DNA of 40,378 nucleotides from Gammaproteobacteria bacterium (GTDB lineage Bacteria > Pseudomonadota > Gammaproteobacteria > Arenicellales > Poriferihabitantaceae), in contig WTGA01000069.1 in the NCBI GenBank assembly GCA_011523765.1, forward strand, positions 1 to 40,378, given 5' to 3'. A program made the translations under genes and the position numbers. Position 1 is the first letter of the stretch. Each line of letters starts with the position of its first letter. Shown here piece by piece: positions 8,575 to 17,610 of the stretch. The notes under the pieces were generated by a model. That model was given only the letters and a program-made list of their open reading frames with translations, was not told the origin of the DNA and did no database searches.

Positions 8575-10718
8575 GAGCAGATTAACCACTTCATCCCGGC
8601 GTCGGCAAAGTGGACCTGTACCCTGGCATGGATACCCTGGCCCTCCATTCCGACCACGGTACCGGCCCCGAATTTACGGTGGCGGACCTGGTGTCCCAGC
8701 CGGATTCCGTCAAACCCGGCAGTCTGTGGCGGGGTTCCTCCGCGGAAAAGCACCTCGCCTGATTCCGCCCCGTCCCATCCCGGCGAGCGGATTCTCTCAA
8801 CATATTCCCCGGGTATTTCAGCAAGAAACCGGGAGGCCGGATTGACATGGGATTGCCCGTACTGCCAGCGGCGCCTGGCACGGCTCATGACCAGTTGTTG
8901 CATCGCCCGGGTCATGCCCACATAGCAAAGACGCCGCTCTTCTTCCAGGGAACCCTCCTCCAGGGATTTCTGGTTGGGAAACCGGCCCTCTTCCATCCCG
9001 CAGATGAAAACCAATGGAAATTCCAGTCCCTTGGCGGAGTGCAGGCTCATCAGTTGTACACAATCCTCCCATTCCTCCGACTGGCCTTCTCCGGCCTGCA
9101 GTGCCGCACTGTCCAGGAACGCCGATAAATCATCCTGCGTCTCGTTTTCCTCCCGAACAAAGTTTTCCGCGGCACTTACCAGTTCCTGCAGGTTCTCCAC
9201 CCGCCCCCGGGCCAATTCGCCCCGTTCATTTTTGTGGTGAGCAAACAAGCCACTTTGCTTGAGCACATGACCGGTCAGTTCCCCCAATCCAAGCCCCGCC
9301 GTGTCTTCGGCCATTTGCATGATCAGGTTCTGGAATCCGCTCAATGCCGCAAGCGCACGGGGTGAAATCCCCCTTTCGGCAATCAGTTCGGCCCCGGCCT
9401 GCCACATCGAAACCTGCTTGAGGCGGGCGTGCTCCAGAATGATCCCCATCGTCTTGTCTCCAATCCCCCGTGCCGGCAGATTCACAACCCTTTCAAAAGA
9501 ATGGTTGGAATCCCGGTTTGACAGCAACCGCAGGTAGGCAAGCGCGTTCTTGATTTCCGCCCGTTCATAGAAACGAAGACCACCATAAACACGGTACGGG
9601 ATATCCTGCCGGACCAGTTCCTGTTCGAAGACCCTGGATTGTGCGTTTGACCGGTAAAGTACCGCCGCCTCGTCCCGGCGGTGGCCCTGGCGTATCCAGC
9701 TACGCAACTGTTCCACCACAAAACGCGCTTCGTCATCTTCGGTGTGGGCATCATAAAGCCGAATGGGGGAACCCTCTGACCCCTTGGTCCAAAGGTTCTT
9801 GCCAAGCCGTCCCGAATTATGTGCAATGACCGCGTTCGCCGCGGTCAGTATCGTGCCCGTGGAACGATAATTCTGTTCGAGCCTCAGAACATTGGCCCCG
9901 GGAAAGTCCTTTTCGAAACTCAGGATATTTTCAACTTTTGCGCCTCTCCATCCGTAAATCGACTGGTCATCATCGCCGACCACGAACAAGTTCCTGTGCC
10001 GGGCGGAAAGCACTTGAAGCCATTGATACTGGACCGTATTGGTATCCTGAAACTCATCCACCAGGATATGCTGGAACCGCTGCTGGTAGGTTTCACGAAT
10101 CGCCTGGTTATTCTGGAACAACTCCAGTGTGCGCAGCAATATTTCCGCAAAATCCACCAGCCCGGATTTTTGGCAGACCTCCTCATAATCGGCATACACC
10201 CGATGCAGCATTTTTTCCCATATGCCGCCGTGTCCAGACGGCAGCCTTGCCGAGCGCCTGGACGCATCCTTGTGCTGGTTGATCATCCACTGCATCTGCC
10301 GCGGAGGCCAGTCCTTTTCATCCAGGTCGAGATTCTTCAGGACGCGGCGGATCAGCCGGAGCTGGTCATCGCTGTCCACGATTTCAAAGTTTTCAGGCAG
10401 GCCGGCCGCCTCCGGGTGCAACCGCAGTATGCGGTGGCACAACCCGTGGAATGTGCCCAGCCACATCCCGTGAAACGGGGCCTGCAACAGGGTTTCGATC
10501 CGCCCGTGCATTTCCCGGGCGGCCTTGTTGGTAAAGGTGGTGCCAAGAATCATATGGGGTGAAATCCCATGTCCCCGGACCAGGTACGCGATGCGGTGTG
10601 TCAGCACCCGGGTTTTCCCGCTGCCGGCGCCGGCGAGAACCAGCGATGGTCCGGAAGGGGCCGCCACCGCGGCCCTCTGGGCCTTGTTCAGGGGGTCCAG
10701 GATGTGGGAGATATCCAT
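8550..10718 (-). CDS. uvrD: DNA helicase II (UvrD), superfamily 1 3'-5' helicase
   Basis: UvrD unwinds DNA with 3'-5' polarity in nucleotide-excision and mismatch repair and removes proteins such as RecA from DNA. The sequence contains the SF1A motifs in order: Q-motif LNKAQRAAV, Walker A AGAGSGKT (residues 29-36), DEFQDT, VGDDDQSIYGWRGA, LEQNYRST, LMSLHSAKGLEFP and VGMTRA. The C terminus (HRKFGAGTVVGMEGQG, then WLICSYANLEPI) is the RNA-polymerase-interacting tail typical of UvrD rather than Rep. The track ORF begins at 10754, but MDISHILDPLNKAQ at 10718 aligns with the family start and is chosen (722 residues). It is divergent from the aminotransferase gene. Confidence 0.96.
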   Translation of the reverse strand: MDISHILDPLNKAQRAAVAAPSGPSLVLAGAGSGKTRVLTHRIAYLVRGHGISPHMILGTTFTNKAAREMHGRIETLLQAPFHGMWLGTFHGLCHRILRLHPEAAGLPENFEIVDSDDQLRLIRRVLKNLDLDEKDWPPRQMQWMINQHKDASRRSARLPSGHGGIWEKMLHRVYADYEEVCQKSGLVDFAEILLRTLELFQNNQAIRETYQQRFQHILVDEFQDTNTVQYQWLQVLSARHRNLFVVGDDDQSIYGWRGAKVENILSFEKDFPGANVLRLEQNYRSTGTILTAANAVIAHNSGRLGKNLWTKGSEGSPIRLYDAHTEDDEARFVVEQLRSWIRQGHRRDEAAVLYRSNAQSRVFEQELVRQDIPYRVYGGLRFYERAEIKNALAYLRLLSNRDSNHSFERVVNLPARGIGDKTMGIILEHARLKQVSMWQAGAELIAERGISPRALAALSGFQNLIMQMAEDTAGLGLGELTGHVLKQSGLFAHHKNERGELARGRVENLQELVSAAENFVREENETQDDLSAFLDSAALQAGEGQSEEWEDCVQLMSLHSAKGLEFPLVFICGMEEGRFPNQKSLEEGSLEEERRLCYVGMTRAMQQLVMSRARRRWQYGQSHVNPASRFLAEIPGEYVERIRSPGWDGAESGEVLFRGGTPPQTAGFDGIRLGHQVRHRKFGAGTVVGMEGQGIHARVQVHFADAGMKWLICSYANLEPI

Positions 10719-10884
10719 GGGTTGATTGTATCCGGGAAAACCAATAGCATACATGCAATCCGCCGGGAAAAGCGGATTTTTCGGGGTGGCCCGGTTTCGC
10801 CGGATGAATTGGTTCTATTGTAAATTCCAATTGGGAGTAAGGTTCAACAGGACAGCCACCAACCCTAACCACCGGTAACCATAC

Positions 10885-12270
10885 ATGAACAGAATCCTCA
10901 CAAATACCGAAACCGCCGCTGAAGTAGTCAGCAGTGACAAAGATCACGTCTGGCACCATATTGTCCAGCACAAACCCATGCTGGAAAGCGAACCCATGGT
11001 GATCGTTGAGGGAAAGGGACTGAGAGTCAAGGACATCCATGGCCGGGAATACCTGGACGCGGTCTCCGGCGGTGTCTGGACCGTGAATGTCGGTTACGGT
11101 CGGGAAAGCATCGCCAATGCGGTTCGGGACCAGCTCGCAAAAATGTGTTATTTCGCCAATTCCGCAGGCAATATCCCGGGTGCCATGTTTGCGAACCGGC
11201 TGACCGAGAAAATGCCCGGATTGAGCCGGGTGTACTTTTCCAATTCCGGGTCGGAGGCCAATGAGAAAGGATTCAAACTGGTCCGTCAGCTGTCAGCATT
11301 GAAGAACAACGGCCGGAAGCACAAGATCATTTTCCGGGAACGCGACTACCACGGCACAACCATCACCAGCTTGAGCGCGTCGGGACAAATCCAGCGCAAG
11401 GACCAGTACGGCCCGTTTACCCCCGGATTTGTTGAATTTCCCCATTGCCTGGCGTACCGGGCGCCAAATGGAGACGACCCGGACTATGGCGTACAGGCGG
11501 CCAGGGAACTGGAACGCGTCATACTCGAAGAGGGCCCGGATACCGTGGGGTCCGTCATTCTTGAGCCGATCACAGCCGGCGGAGGGGTGATCCCGCCTCC
11601 TGAAGGCTATTTTGAAACCATACAGGAGATTTGCACGAAGTATGGCGTGCTGCTTCACATTGATGAAGTGGTTTGTGGAATGGGACGAACCGGCAAGTGG
11701 TTCGGATACCAGCATTACGGGGTCAAACCGGACATTGTGACCATGGCAAAAGGGGTCGCCAGCGGATATGCCGCCATTTCCTGCACGGTAACCACTGAAG
11801 AACTGTTTACCGAGTTTCTTGCCGAACCCAGTGAAACCCTGCAATATTTTCGTGACATCAGCACATTCGGAGGCTGTACCGGCGGGCCATCGGCAGCACT
11901 CGAAAATATGCGGATCATCGAAGAGGAAAATCTCCTGGAAAATGTCACGCAAATGGGAGATTACCTCATGGATGCACTGCATGGGCTCAAGGACAAGCAC
12001 GAAATGGTGGGTGACGTACGGGGCAAGGGGCTGTTTGTGGGCGCTGAACTGGTCAGGGACAGGCAATCCCGTGAACCGGTGCACGAGTCGGTGGCGGCGG
12101 GGGTTGTTGCCGACTGCCTGCAACAGGGCGTCATGATTGGACGCACTACCCGGAGTTTTCCGGAATTCAACAATACATTGTGCCTGAGCCCGGCACTGGT
12201 TTGCACGAAAGATGATATTGACCAGATCGTCAGTGCGATGGACAACGCCCTGACGAGGAGCCAGCCCTGA
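10885..12270 (+). CDS. tpa: Taurine--pyruvate aminotransferase (class III, PLP)
   Basis: The enzyme transfers the amino group of taurine to pyruvate, giving sulfoacetaldehyde and alanine. The 461-residue protein matches the Bilophila-type Tpa closely from memory, with blocks such as HVWHHIVQHKP, AVSGGVWTVNVGYGRE, YFSNSGSEANEKG, RERDYHGTTI and IDEVVCGMGRTGKWFGYQHYGVKPD. PLP would be bound to Lys289 in TMAKGVASGYAAISC, with Asp260 contacting the ring nitrogen. A related omega-amino acid transaminase is the main alternative. No sulfoacetaldehyde acetyltransferase or taurine transporter is nearby, so the pathway must be completed elsewhere. A strong intrinsic terminator follows 74 nt after the stop, and the gene appears monocistronic. 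Confidence 0.85.
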   Translation: MNRILTNTETAAEVVSSDKDHVWHHIVQHKPMLESEPMVIVEGKGLRVKDIHGREYLDAVSGGVWTVNVGYGRESIANAVRDQLAKMCYFANSAGNIPGAMFANRLTEKMPGLSRVYFSNSGSEANEKGFKLVRQLSALKNNGRKHKIIFRERDYHGTTITSLSASGQIQRKDQYGPFTPGFVEFPHCLAYRAPNGDDPDYGVQAARELERVILEEGPDTVGSVILEPITAGGGVIPPPEGYFETIQEICTKYGVLLHIDEVVCGMGRTGKWFGYQHYGVKPDIVTMAKGVASGYAAISCTVTTEELFTEFLAEPSETLQYFRDISTFGGCTGGPSAALENMRIIEEENLLENVTQMGDYLMDALHGLKDKHEMVGDVRGKGLFVGAELVRDRQSREPVHESVAAGVVADCLQQGVMIGRTTRSFPEFNNTLCLSPALVCTKDDIDQIVSAMDNALTRSQP

Positions 12271-12343
12271 AAACCGCCTTCGCCACTGCGGGGAACTTCC
12301 GAATACGGATTCAACCGGGTGGGGGGAAATCCGCGTCACGGGT

Positions 12344-12364
12344 CCCCGGCATGCCGGGGTTTTT
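12344..12364 (+). terminator. Intrinsic terminator of the taurine aminotransferase gene
   Basis: A perfect 6-bp GC stem (CCCCGG/CCGGGG) around a CATG loop is followed directly by TTTTT. It sits between the tpa stop and the convergent tRNA gene, as expected for a rho-independent terminator. Confidence 0.8.
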
Positions 12365-12444
12365 CGGGACTGCGGACAATGACGGCGTTCCGGTTTCACC
12401 CGGGGTCCGATGCCGAATGGCGGCCCCGGGTCGACAAGGGAAAA

Positions 12445-12521
12445 TGGTGGCTACGCCCTGACTCGAACAGGGGACCCCATCATTATGAGTGATGTGCTCT
12501 AACCAGCTGAGCTACGTAGCC
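12445..12521 (-). tRNA. tRNA-Met (CAU), elongator type
   Basis: The minus strand folds into a complete 77-nt cloverleaf: acceptor GGCTACG/CGTAGCC, D arm AGCTCAGCTGGTTAGAGC, and an anticodon loop CTCATAA with anticodon CAT. The T arm is CCCTG-TTCGAGT-CAGGG and the 3' CCA is encoded. The acceptor starts with a G-C pair and the sequence is nearly the E. coli elongator tRNA-Met, not the initiator. A CAU anticodon could also be a TilS-modified tRNA-Ile2, but the body matches tRNA-Met. Confidence 0.95.
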
Positions 12522-12658
12522 GTGATCAAATTTGCGGGGTGCGCAGGTTAACCCAATTGTCATACCGAAGCAATAGCGGTGTATCGCGTGCCAGAGGCAA
12601 AGCAGTCCTGTCCCGTTTGAGCAGCGCTGAAATGTTCCTGTTTTCCTGAAAGCACACC

Positions 12659-15600
12659 ATGGACCTATTCCATCCAACGGTTTCCAGGTGGTTTCGGGAA
12701 TCATTCGAATCCCCCACCCGGCCCCAAATGGATGCATGGAATGCCATCTCCAGCGGCAATCATACCCTGGTTTCGGCTCCCACCGGCTCGGGCAAGACAC
12801 TGGCTGCGTTTCTGATTGCCATTGACGGATTGGTGAAGCAGGCAGTTCAGGGCTTGCTTGAAGAGAAGGTGACCGTCGTATACGTGTCTCCGCTCAAGGC
12901 CCTTTCAAACGACATTCATCAGAACCTGGAGCAACCACTGCAGGCCATTCAGGAAAACCTGGCGGAGGATGCCGCATTGCCGGGTCGGAATCTAACCAGA
13001 ATCCGCTCAGCCGTCCGTACCGGGGACACCTCGCAGTGGGAACGGACCAAGATGATCCGGACCCCCCCGAATATTCTCGTCACCACCCCCGAATCCCTGT
13101 ATATCCTGCTGACTTCAGATTCCGGCCGGAAAATTCTGGCCACCACCAGGACGCTGATCATTGATGAGATACATACCATGGTTTCCAGCAAGCGCGGGGC
13201 CCATCTCGCCTTGAGCATGGAACGGCTGCAACGCCTGTGTGCGGAGCCACTCACCAGAATCGGCCTGTCTGCAACCCAGGAACCCATTGAGACCGTTGTG
13301 CAGTTTCTGACCGGTGCGGGCAACCGGAATCGCTGCAAGGTGATCGACAGCGGGCATCTGCGGGACTGTGATTTGCAAATCTGTCTGCCGGACTCTGCAC
13401 TGGAAGCGGTCATGGAGGGAGAAGTCTGGTCCGAACTGTACCGCCAGCTGGAAGAACGGATAGTCTCCCACCAGACCACCCTGATCTTCGTCAACACCCG
13501 CCGACTTGCCGAACGCATGTCCAAGGCACTGGGAGAGCGTCTCGGAGAAGATGCGGTGACCTCCCATCATGGCAGCTTGGCCAAGGAGCACCGCCTTTCT
13601 GCCGAACACCGGCTGAAAACAGGACAGCTGAAGGCCCTGGTCGCCACCGCTTCGCTCGAACTCGGCATCGATATCGGCGATATCGATCTTGTCTGCCAGA
13701 TCGGGTCCCCCAGGTCAGTGAATGTTTTTCTCCAGCGGACCGGGCGGTCCGGCCACCGTTTGGGAGCAACCCCAAAGGGAGTCCTGTTTCCGCTTTCCCG
13801 CGATGACCTGGTTGAGTGCGTTGCCCTGCTGGGAGCGGTGAGAGCGGGAGACCTCGACCAGTTGTCCATCTATCCTGTACCGCTGGATGTGCTGGCCCAA
13901 CAGGTCATTGCAGAAGTCTCTGCGGGGAAGATGAAAATCGATGACCTGTTCCGGATGGTAAAACAGGCGGCCCCCTACGCCGGGCTGGAACGTGTCCAGT
14001 TCGATGATGTGGTCAAAATGGTGGCGGACGGATTCAACACACATCGTGGCCGTCGTTCTGCCTACCTTCATCTTGATACTGTCAATGGATGGATAGGACC
14101 GAGAAAAGGCGCCCGGTTGACGGCCATTACCAATGGCGGAACCATTCCGGACCAGTTTGATTACGATGTGGTCCTGCAGCCTGACGGCCTGAAAATTGGC
14201 ACCCTGAACGAGGATTTCTCATTCGAATCCCTGCCCGGGGATATTTTCCAGTTGGGGAACACTTCCTACCAAATACTGAAAGTCGAGACGGGAAAAGTCT
14301 TTGTGATGGATGCACGGGGACAACCCCCCAATATTCCGTTTTGGTTCGGAGAGGCACCGGGTCGGACAGACGCTGTGAGCCATGCCGTTTCCCGGTTGAG
14401 AAAATTCGTGGAAACCGCCCTGTCCGGCGGGCGGCAAAGTGCCCGGGAGACCGTGCAGAAGTATTACAGGATATCGGACCATGCAGCGGATCAACTCCTC
14501 GACTACCTGGGGACCGCGCAGGCCGCACTGGGGGCTCTGCCGACCCGGGACACCATTATTTTCGAGCGGTTTTTCGATGAAGCGGGGGACCAGCACCTGG
14601 TCATTCATTCCACTTTCGGGTCACGCGTAAACCGCGCCTGGGGCCTGGCATTGCGCAAAAGATTCTGCCGAAAGTTTAATTTTGAGCTCCAGGCCGCCGC
14701 ACTGGAAGATGCGATTGTGCTCTCACTGGGTAGTACCCACAGTTTTCCCCTGAGTGATCCGGCAGGATATTTGAACCAACACTCCGTAGAGGAAATACTC
14801 ACCCAGGCGCTGCTGGATGCCCCGATGTTCCCGACACACTGGCGCTGGAATGCGTCGATTGCCCTGGCGGTCAAACGTTTCTCGAACGGCACCAGAACCC
14901 CCCCGCAGTTTCAACGCAGCCACGCTCAAGACTTGATGGCGCTGGTGTTTCCAGACCAGATTGCCTGCGCGGAAAATCTTGCGGGACACCGGGAAATTCC
15001 CGACCATCCGCTGGTGACGCAGACACTGTACGATTGCCTGAACCGCCTGATGGACGTGAACAGGTTGAAGGAAGTCCTGGAAAATCTTCATGACGGGAAC
15101 ATTCGGCTGATTTGCAGGGAGTTGACGGCCCCCTCGCTGCTGGCCGAAGAAATTCTGGTTGCCAAACCCTATGCCTTTTTGGACGATACCCCCGCAGAGG
15201 AACGGCGGACATCGCTGGTCCGCACCCGGCAATTCCTGCACCCTGAAGATGCGGCCTCTCTTGGCGTGCTCGACCAGCAGGTGATCGATGACACCAGGAA
15301 GGAAGCATGGCCGGATGCCAGTACCCCGGATGAGTGCCACGATGCCCTGCTGATACTGGGCGGCATCACTGCCCGGGAGGCGGCGGCTCATGGATGGCTG
15401 GACTGGCTGGGCCGGCTTGACCAGGACAATCGGGCCTGTGAACTGACTGTGCAGGATACGGTATTTTGGGTCGCAACGGAACGATTGCATTTGTGGCAGG
15501 GTGTTTACACGGATATCCCGGTACCGGTCACGGCCGGGGGAGCCGCCAATCCGGAGCCCTGCGATGCGGGCTATGGATTGACGGAACTGGTTCGAATGCG

Positions 15601-16987
15601 GCTCCAAGGAACGGGCCCGGTTACCGGGAAACAGCTGTCCCGGTTTTTCGGGGTCGCTGAAAAAGACATCGGGGCCAGCCTGTTGTCGCTGGAACAGGAA
15701 GGGTACGTCCTGTCCGGCAATTTCGAAGCCGGTCCGCATCCGGACGGGAATGAAATGCAGTGGTGTGAACGGGGGATACTGGCCAGAATCCATCGTCGAA
15801 CCATCCGGAATCTGCGCCAACACATACAGCCGGCTTCCGTCACGGGATTCATGCGATTTCTGTTCCGATGGCAGGGGCTGGATGGAGACAATGATTCCGT
15901 GCAGGACAACCCGGAAGCCCTTGCCGTGGTTCTCAAGCAACTGGAGGGGGTGGAAGTGGCTGCGGGAGCCTGGGAGGAATCGGTGCTGCCGGCCCGGTTG
16001 CATGACTACCGGCCCCACTGGCTGGACATCCTGTGCGCCAGTGGCCGGGCAAGCTGGCTGCGATTACGCCGATCAGGCAATCAGATTTCGGTGAGCCCGA
16101 AAATCAACAAACAAAGCCCCGTTGCCCTGCTTTCCAGGGCAACCAGGGAGCACTGGCTGGGCCTCAGCCCTGTACAGGAAGACCATCATTTGCTGTCCCA
16201 CCGTGGAAGAAAAGTCCAGACATTGCTGACGACTCATGGACCACAATTTTTCGATGACCTGCTTCACCATGGTGAGATGCCCTGCGATATCGAGCAGGGA
16301 CTGGCGGAACTTGCCGGACTGGGGATGGCCAGCAGCGATAACTTCGCCGGTCTTCGCGCACTCGTCCAGCCCTCTTCACCATCCCCCGCCCGGCTGAACC
16401 GGAAACGGACCCGTAAAACGGCCATGCTGCATGCGGGGCGCTGGGCACCGACCAAATTCCAGGCCACCCAAAACGATGAACCGCGATGGGATTCCATCGA
16501 ATACATCGCAGGCGTGTTGCTTGGCCGGTACGGGGTGGTTTTTCGCCGTTTGCTGGACCTGGAACCCGGCCTTCCCAACTGGCGGGACCTGCATTACGTT
16601 TACCGGCGCATGGAAGCCCGGGGGGATGTCCGAGGCGGCCGCTTCGTCAATGGATTTTCGGGAGAACAATTTGCCTTGCCTGAAGCGGTTGGATTGTTGC
16701 GCAAGATGGAGAAGAAGGACGGGGAACCGGCACTGGTTTCCATCAGCGCGGCCGACCCCCTGAATTTGGCTGGAACAGTACTTCCGGGGGACCGGGTTCC
16801 CAAAACAGGGAAAAACCGGTTGCTGTTTCAGCATGGCGAACTGGTGGCAACACTCATCTCGGGAGAGATCCAGTGGCTGAGGACGGTCGAGCGAACGCGG
16901 AAATGGCAGGCACAGCAAAAACTGACCGGGTTTGCAACGACAAAAAACACCCGGCCCGGGTCCCGCCGATTTCCGTCCATACACTGA
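12659..16987 (+). CDS. lhr: Long-form Lhr ATP-dependent helicase
   Basis: A 1442-residue superfamily 2 helicase of the Lhr (large helicase-related) family, 3'-5' DNA-translocating enzymes linked to DNA repair. Visible motifs are Walker A APTGSGKT (residues 40-47), Walker B DEIH (169-172), SATQEP, FVNTRRLAERM and the arginine-finger motif QRTGRSGHR near residue 360. The Lhr-core winged-helix and barrel region follows to roughly residue 850. The remaining part is the Lhr C-terminal domain seen only in long bacterial forms, with SRATREHWLGLSPVQEDHH. Its length is close to that of the E. coli protein (about 1540), so it appears complete. It starts downstream of the divergent tRNA gene and converges on soxG with a 32-nt gap. 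No partner exonuclease gene is adjacent. Confidence 0.93.
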   Translation: MDLFHPTVSRWFRESFESPTRPQMDAWNAISSGNHTLVSAPTGSGKTLAAFLIAIDGLVKQAVQGLLEEKVTVVYVSPLKALSNDIHQNLEQPLQAIQENLAEDAALPGRNLTRIRSAVRTGDTSQWERTKMIRTPPNILVTTPESLYILLTSDSGRKILATTRTLIIDEIHTMVSSKRGAHLALSMERLQRLCAEPLTRIGLSATQEPIETVVQFLTGAGNRNRCKVIDSGHLRDCDLQICLPDSALEAVMEGEVWSELYRQLEERIVSHQTTLIFVNTRRLAERMSKALGERLGEDAVTSHHGSLAKEHRLSAEHRLKTGQLKALVATASLELGIDIGDIDLVCQIGSPRSVNVFLQRTGRSGHRLGATPKGVLFPLSRDDLVECVALLGAVRAGDLDQLSIYPVPLDVLAQQVIAEVSAGKMKIDDLFRMVKQAAPYAGLERVQFDDVVKMVADGFNTHRGRRSAYLHLDTVNGWIGPRKGARLTAITNGGTIPDQFDYDVVLQPDGLKIGTLNEDFSFESLPGDIFQLGNTSYQILKVETGKVFVMDARGQPPNIPFWFGEAPGRTDAVSHAVSRLRKFVETALSGGRQSARETVQKYYRISDHAADQLLDYLGTAQAALGALPTRDTIIFERFFDEAGDQHLVIHSTFGSRVNRAWGLALRKRFCRKFNFELQAAALEDAIVLSLGSTHSFPLSDPAGYLNQHSVEEILTQALLDAPMFPTHWRWNASIALAVKRFSNGTRTPPQFQRSHAQDLMALVFPDQIACAENLAGHREIPDHPLVTQTLYDCLNRLMDVNRLKEVLENLHDGNIRLICRELTAPSLLAEEILVAKPYAFLDDTPAEERRTSLVRTRQFLHPEDAASLGVLDQQVIDDTRKEAWPDASTPDECHDALLILGGITAREAAAHGWLDWLGRLDQDNRACELTVQDTVFWVATERLHLWQGVYTDIPVPVTAGGAANPEPCDAGYGLTELVRMRLQGTGPVTGKQLSRFFGVAEKDIGASLLSLEQEGYVLSGNFEAGPHPDGNEMQWCERGILARIHRRTIRNLRQHIQPASVTGFMRFLFRWQGLDGDNDSVQDNPEALAVVLKQLEGVEVAAGAWEESVLPARLHDYRPHWLDILCASGRASWLRLRRSGNQISVSPKINKQSPVALLSRATREHWLGLSPVQEDHHLLSHRGRKVQTLLTTHGPQFFDDLLHHGEMPCDIEQGLAELAGLGMASSDNFAGLRALVQPSSPSPARLNRKRTRKTAMLHAGRWAPTKFQATQNDEPRWDSIEYIAGVLLGRYGVVFRRLLDLEPGLPNWRDLHYVYRRMEARGDVRGGRFVNGFSGEQFALPEAVGLLRKMEKKDGEPALVSISAADPLNLAGTVLPGDRVPKTGKNRLLFQHGELVATLISGEIQWLRTVERTRKWQAQQKLTGFATTKNTRPGSRRFPSIH

Positions 16988-17019
16988 CCACCCCACGTCC
17001 GTGGAATGTGCATGGAAAG

Positions 17020-17595
17020 TCAATCGCTGGCCGCCAGTGCCCGCATTCCACTGACCAGGTAGTCCCAGACGTACTCTGCAAAACTCCACCTTACCTGGAT
17101 TTCAAACGAAGGAGCGTTGCTGATCTTGTGCAGGAAGATGCTCGCATGCCCGAACCGGGTTTGCGCGCACGCTCCCTTGCCAAATACCGAGGGATGCAAA
17201 TCCAGGGGGCAGGCCCTGGACAATAAGGCGGCGGAGTGGGAGCCATCCAGCCTCAGGACCGTGTAATAGTCACTGACCTCCACGACCGCACAGTGCAGGC
17301 CGTCCAGACCCGACCGGAGGTCTGCGATGAGCGTTTCGGTCTGTGAAATTTCACAATGGCACAACCACTCATCCGGACCGAGCCAGAACAGGGTCGTGGT
17401 GCTTCCCATGTGACGGGTATTCGGCTGGATGGGCGGAACCATTCCGAGGACGGATGCCGTCGCCGTCAGGAATTGCTTGTTCCGGGGGTTCCCGCGCAAG
17501 TTTATTTTTCCGCACAGCGGTAATTCGCTGAGCCTGGTCGGTCCATCAATCCGCACACGGTTGTAGACCGGCGATGTGATTTTGGTGTCGTTCAC
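17020..17595 (-). CDS. soxG: Sarcosine oxidase, gamma subunit
   Basis: This is the small, non-catalytic subunit of heterotetrameric sarcosine oxidase, distantly related to the GcvT fold. The 191-residue protein has the usual opening (KITSPVYNRVRI, then LSELPLCGKINLRG) and the block TTLFWLGPDEWLCHCE. It also has YTVLRLDGSHSAALLSRACPLDLHPSVF, which is typical of the family. The start is GTG at 17595, 15 nt after the soxA stop. It is the last gene of soxBDAG. A short 32-nt convergent gap separates it from lhr, and no terminator is visible there. Confidence 0.92.
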   Translation of the reverse strand: MNDTKITSPVYNRVRIDGPTRLSELPLCGKINLRGNPRNKQFLTATASVLGMVPPIQPNTRHMGSTTTLFWLGPDEWLCHCEISQTETLIADLRSGLDGLHCAVVEVSDYYTVLRLDGSHSAALLSRACPLDLHPSVFGKGACAQTRFGHASIFLHKISNAPSFEIQVRWSFAEYVWDYLVSGMRALAASD

Positions 17596-17610
17596 GCGTG
17601 TATGGTCCGT

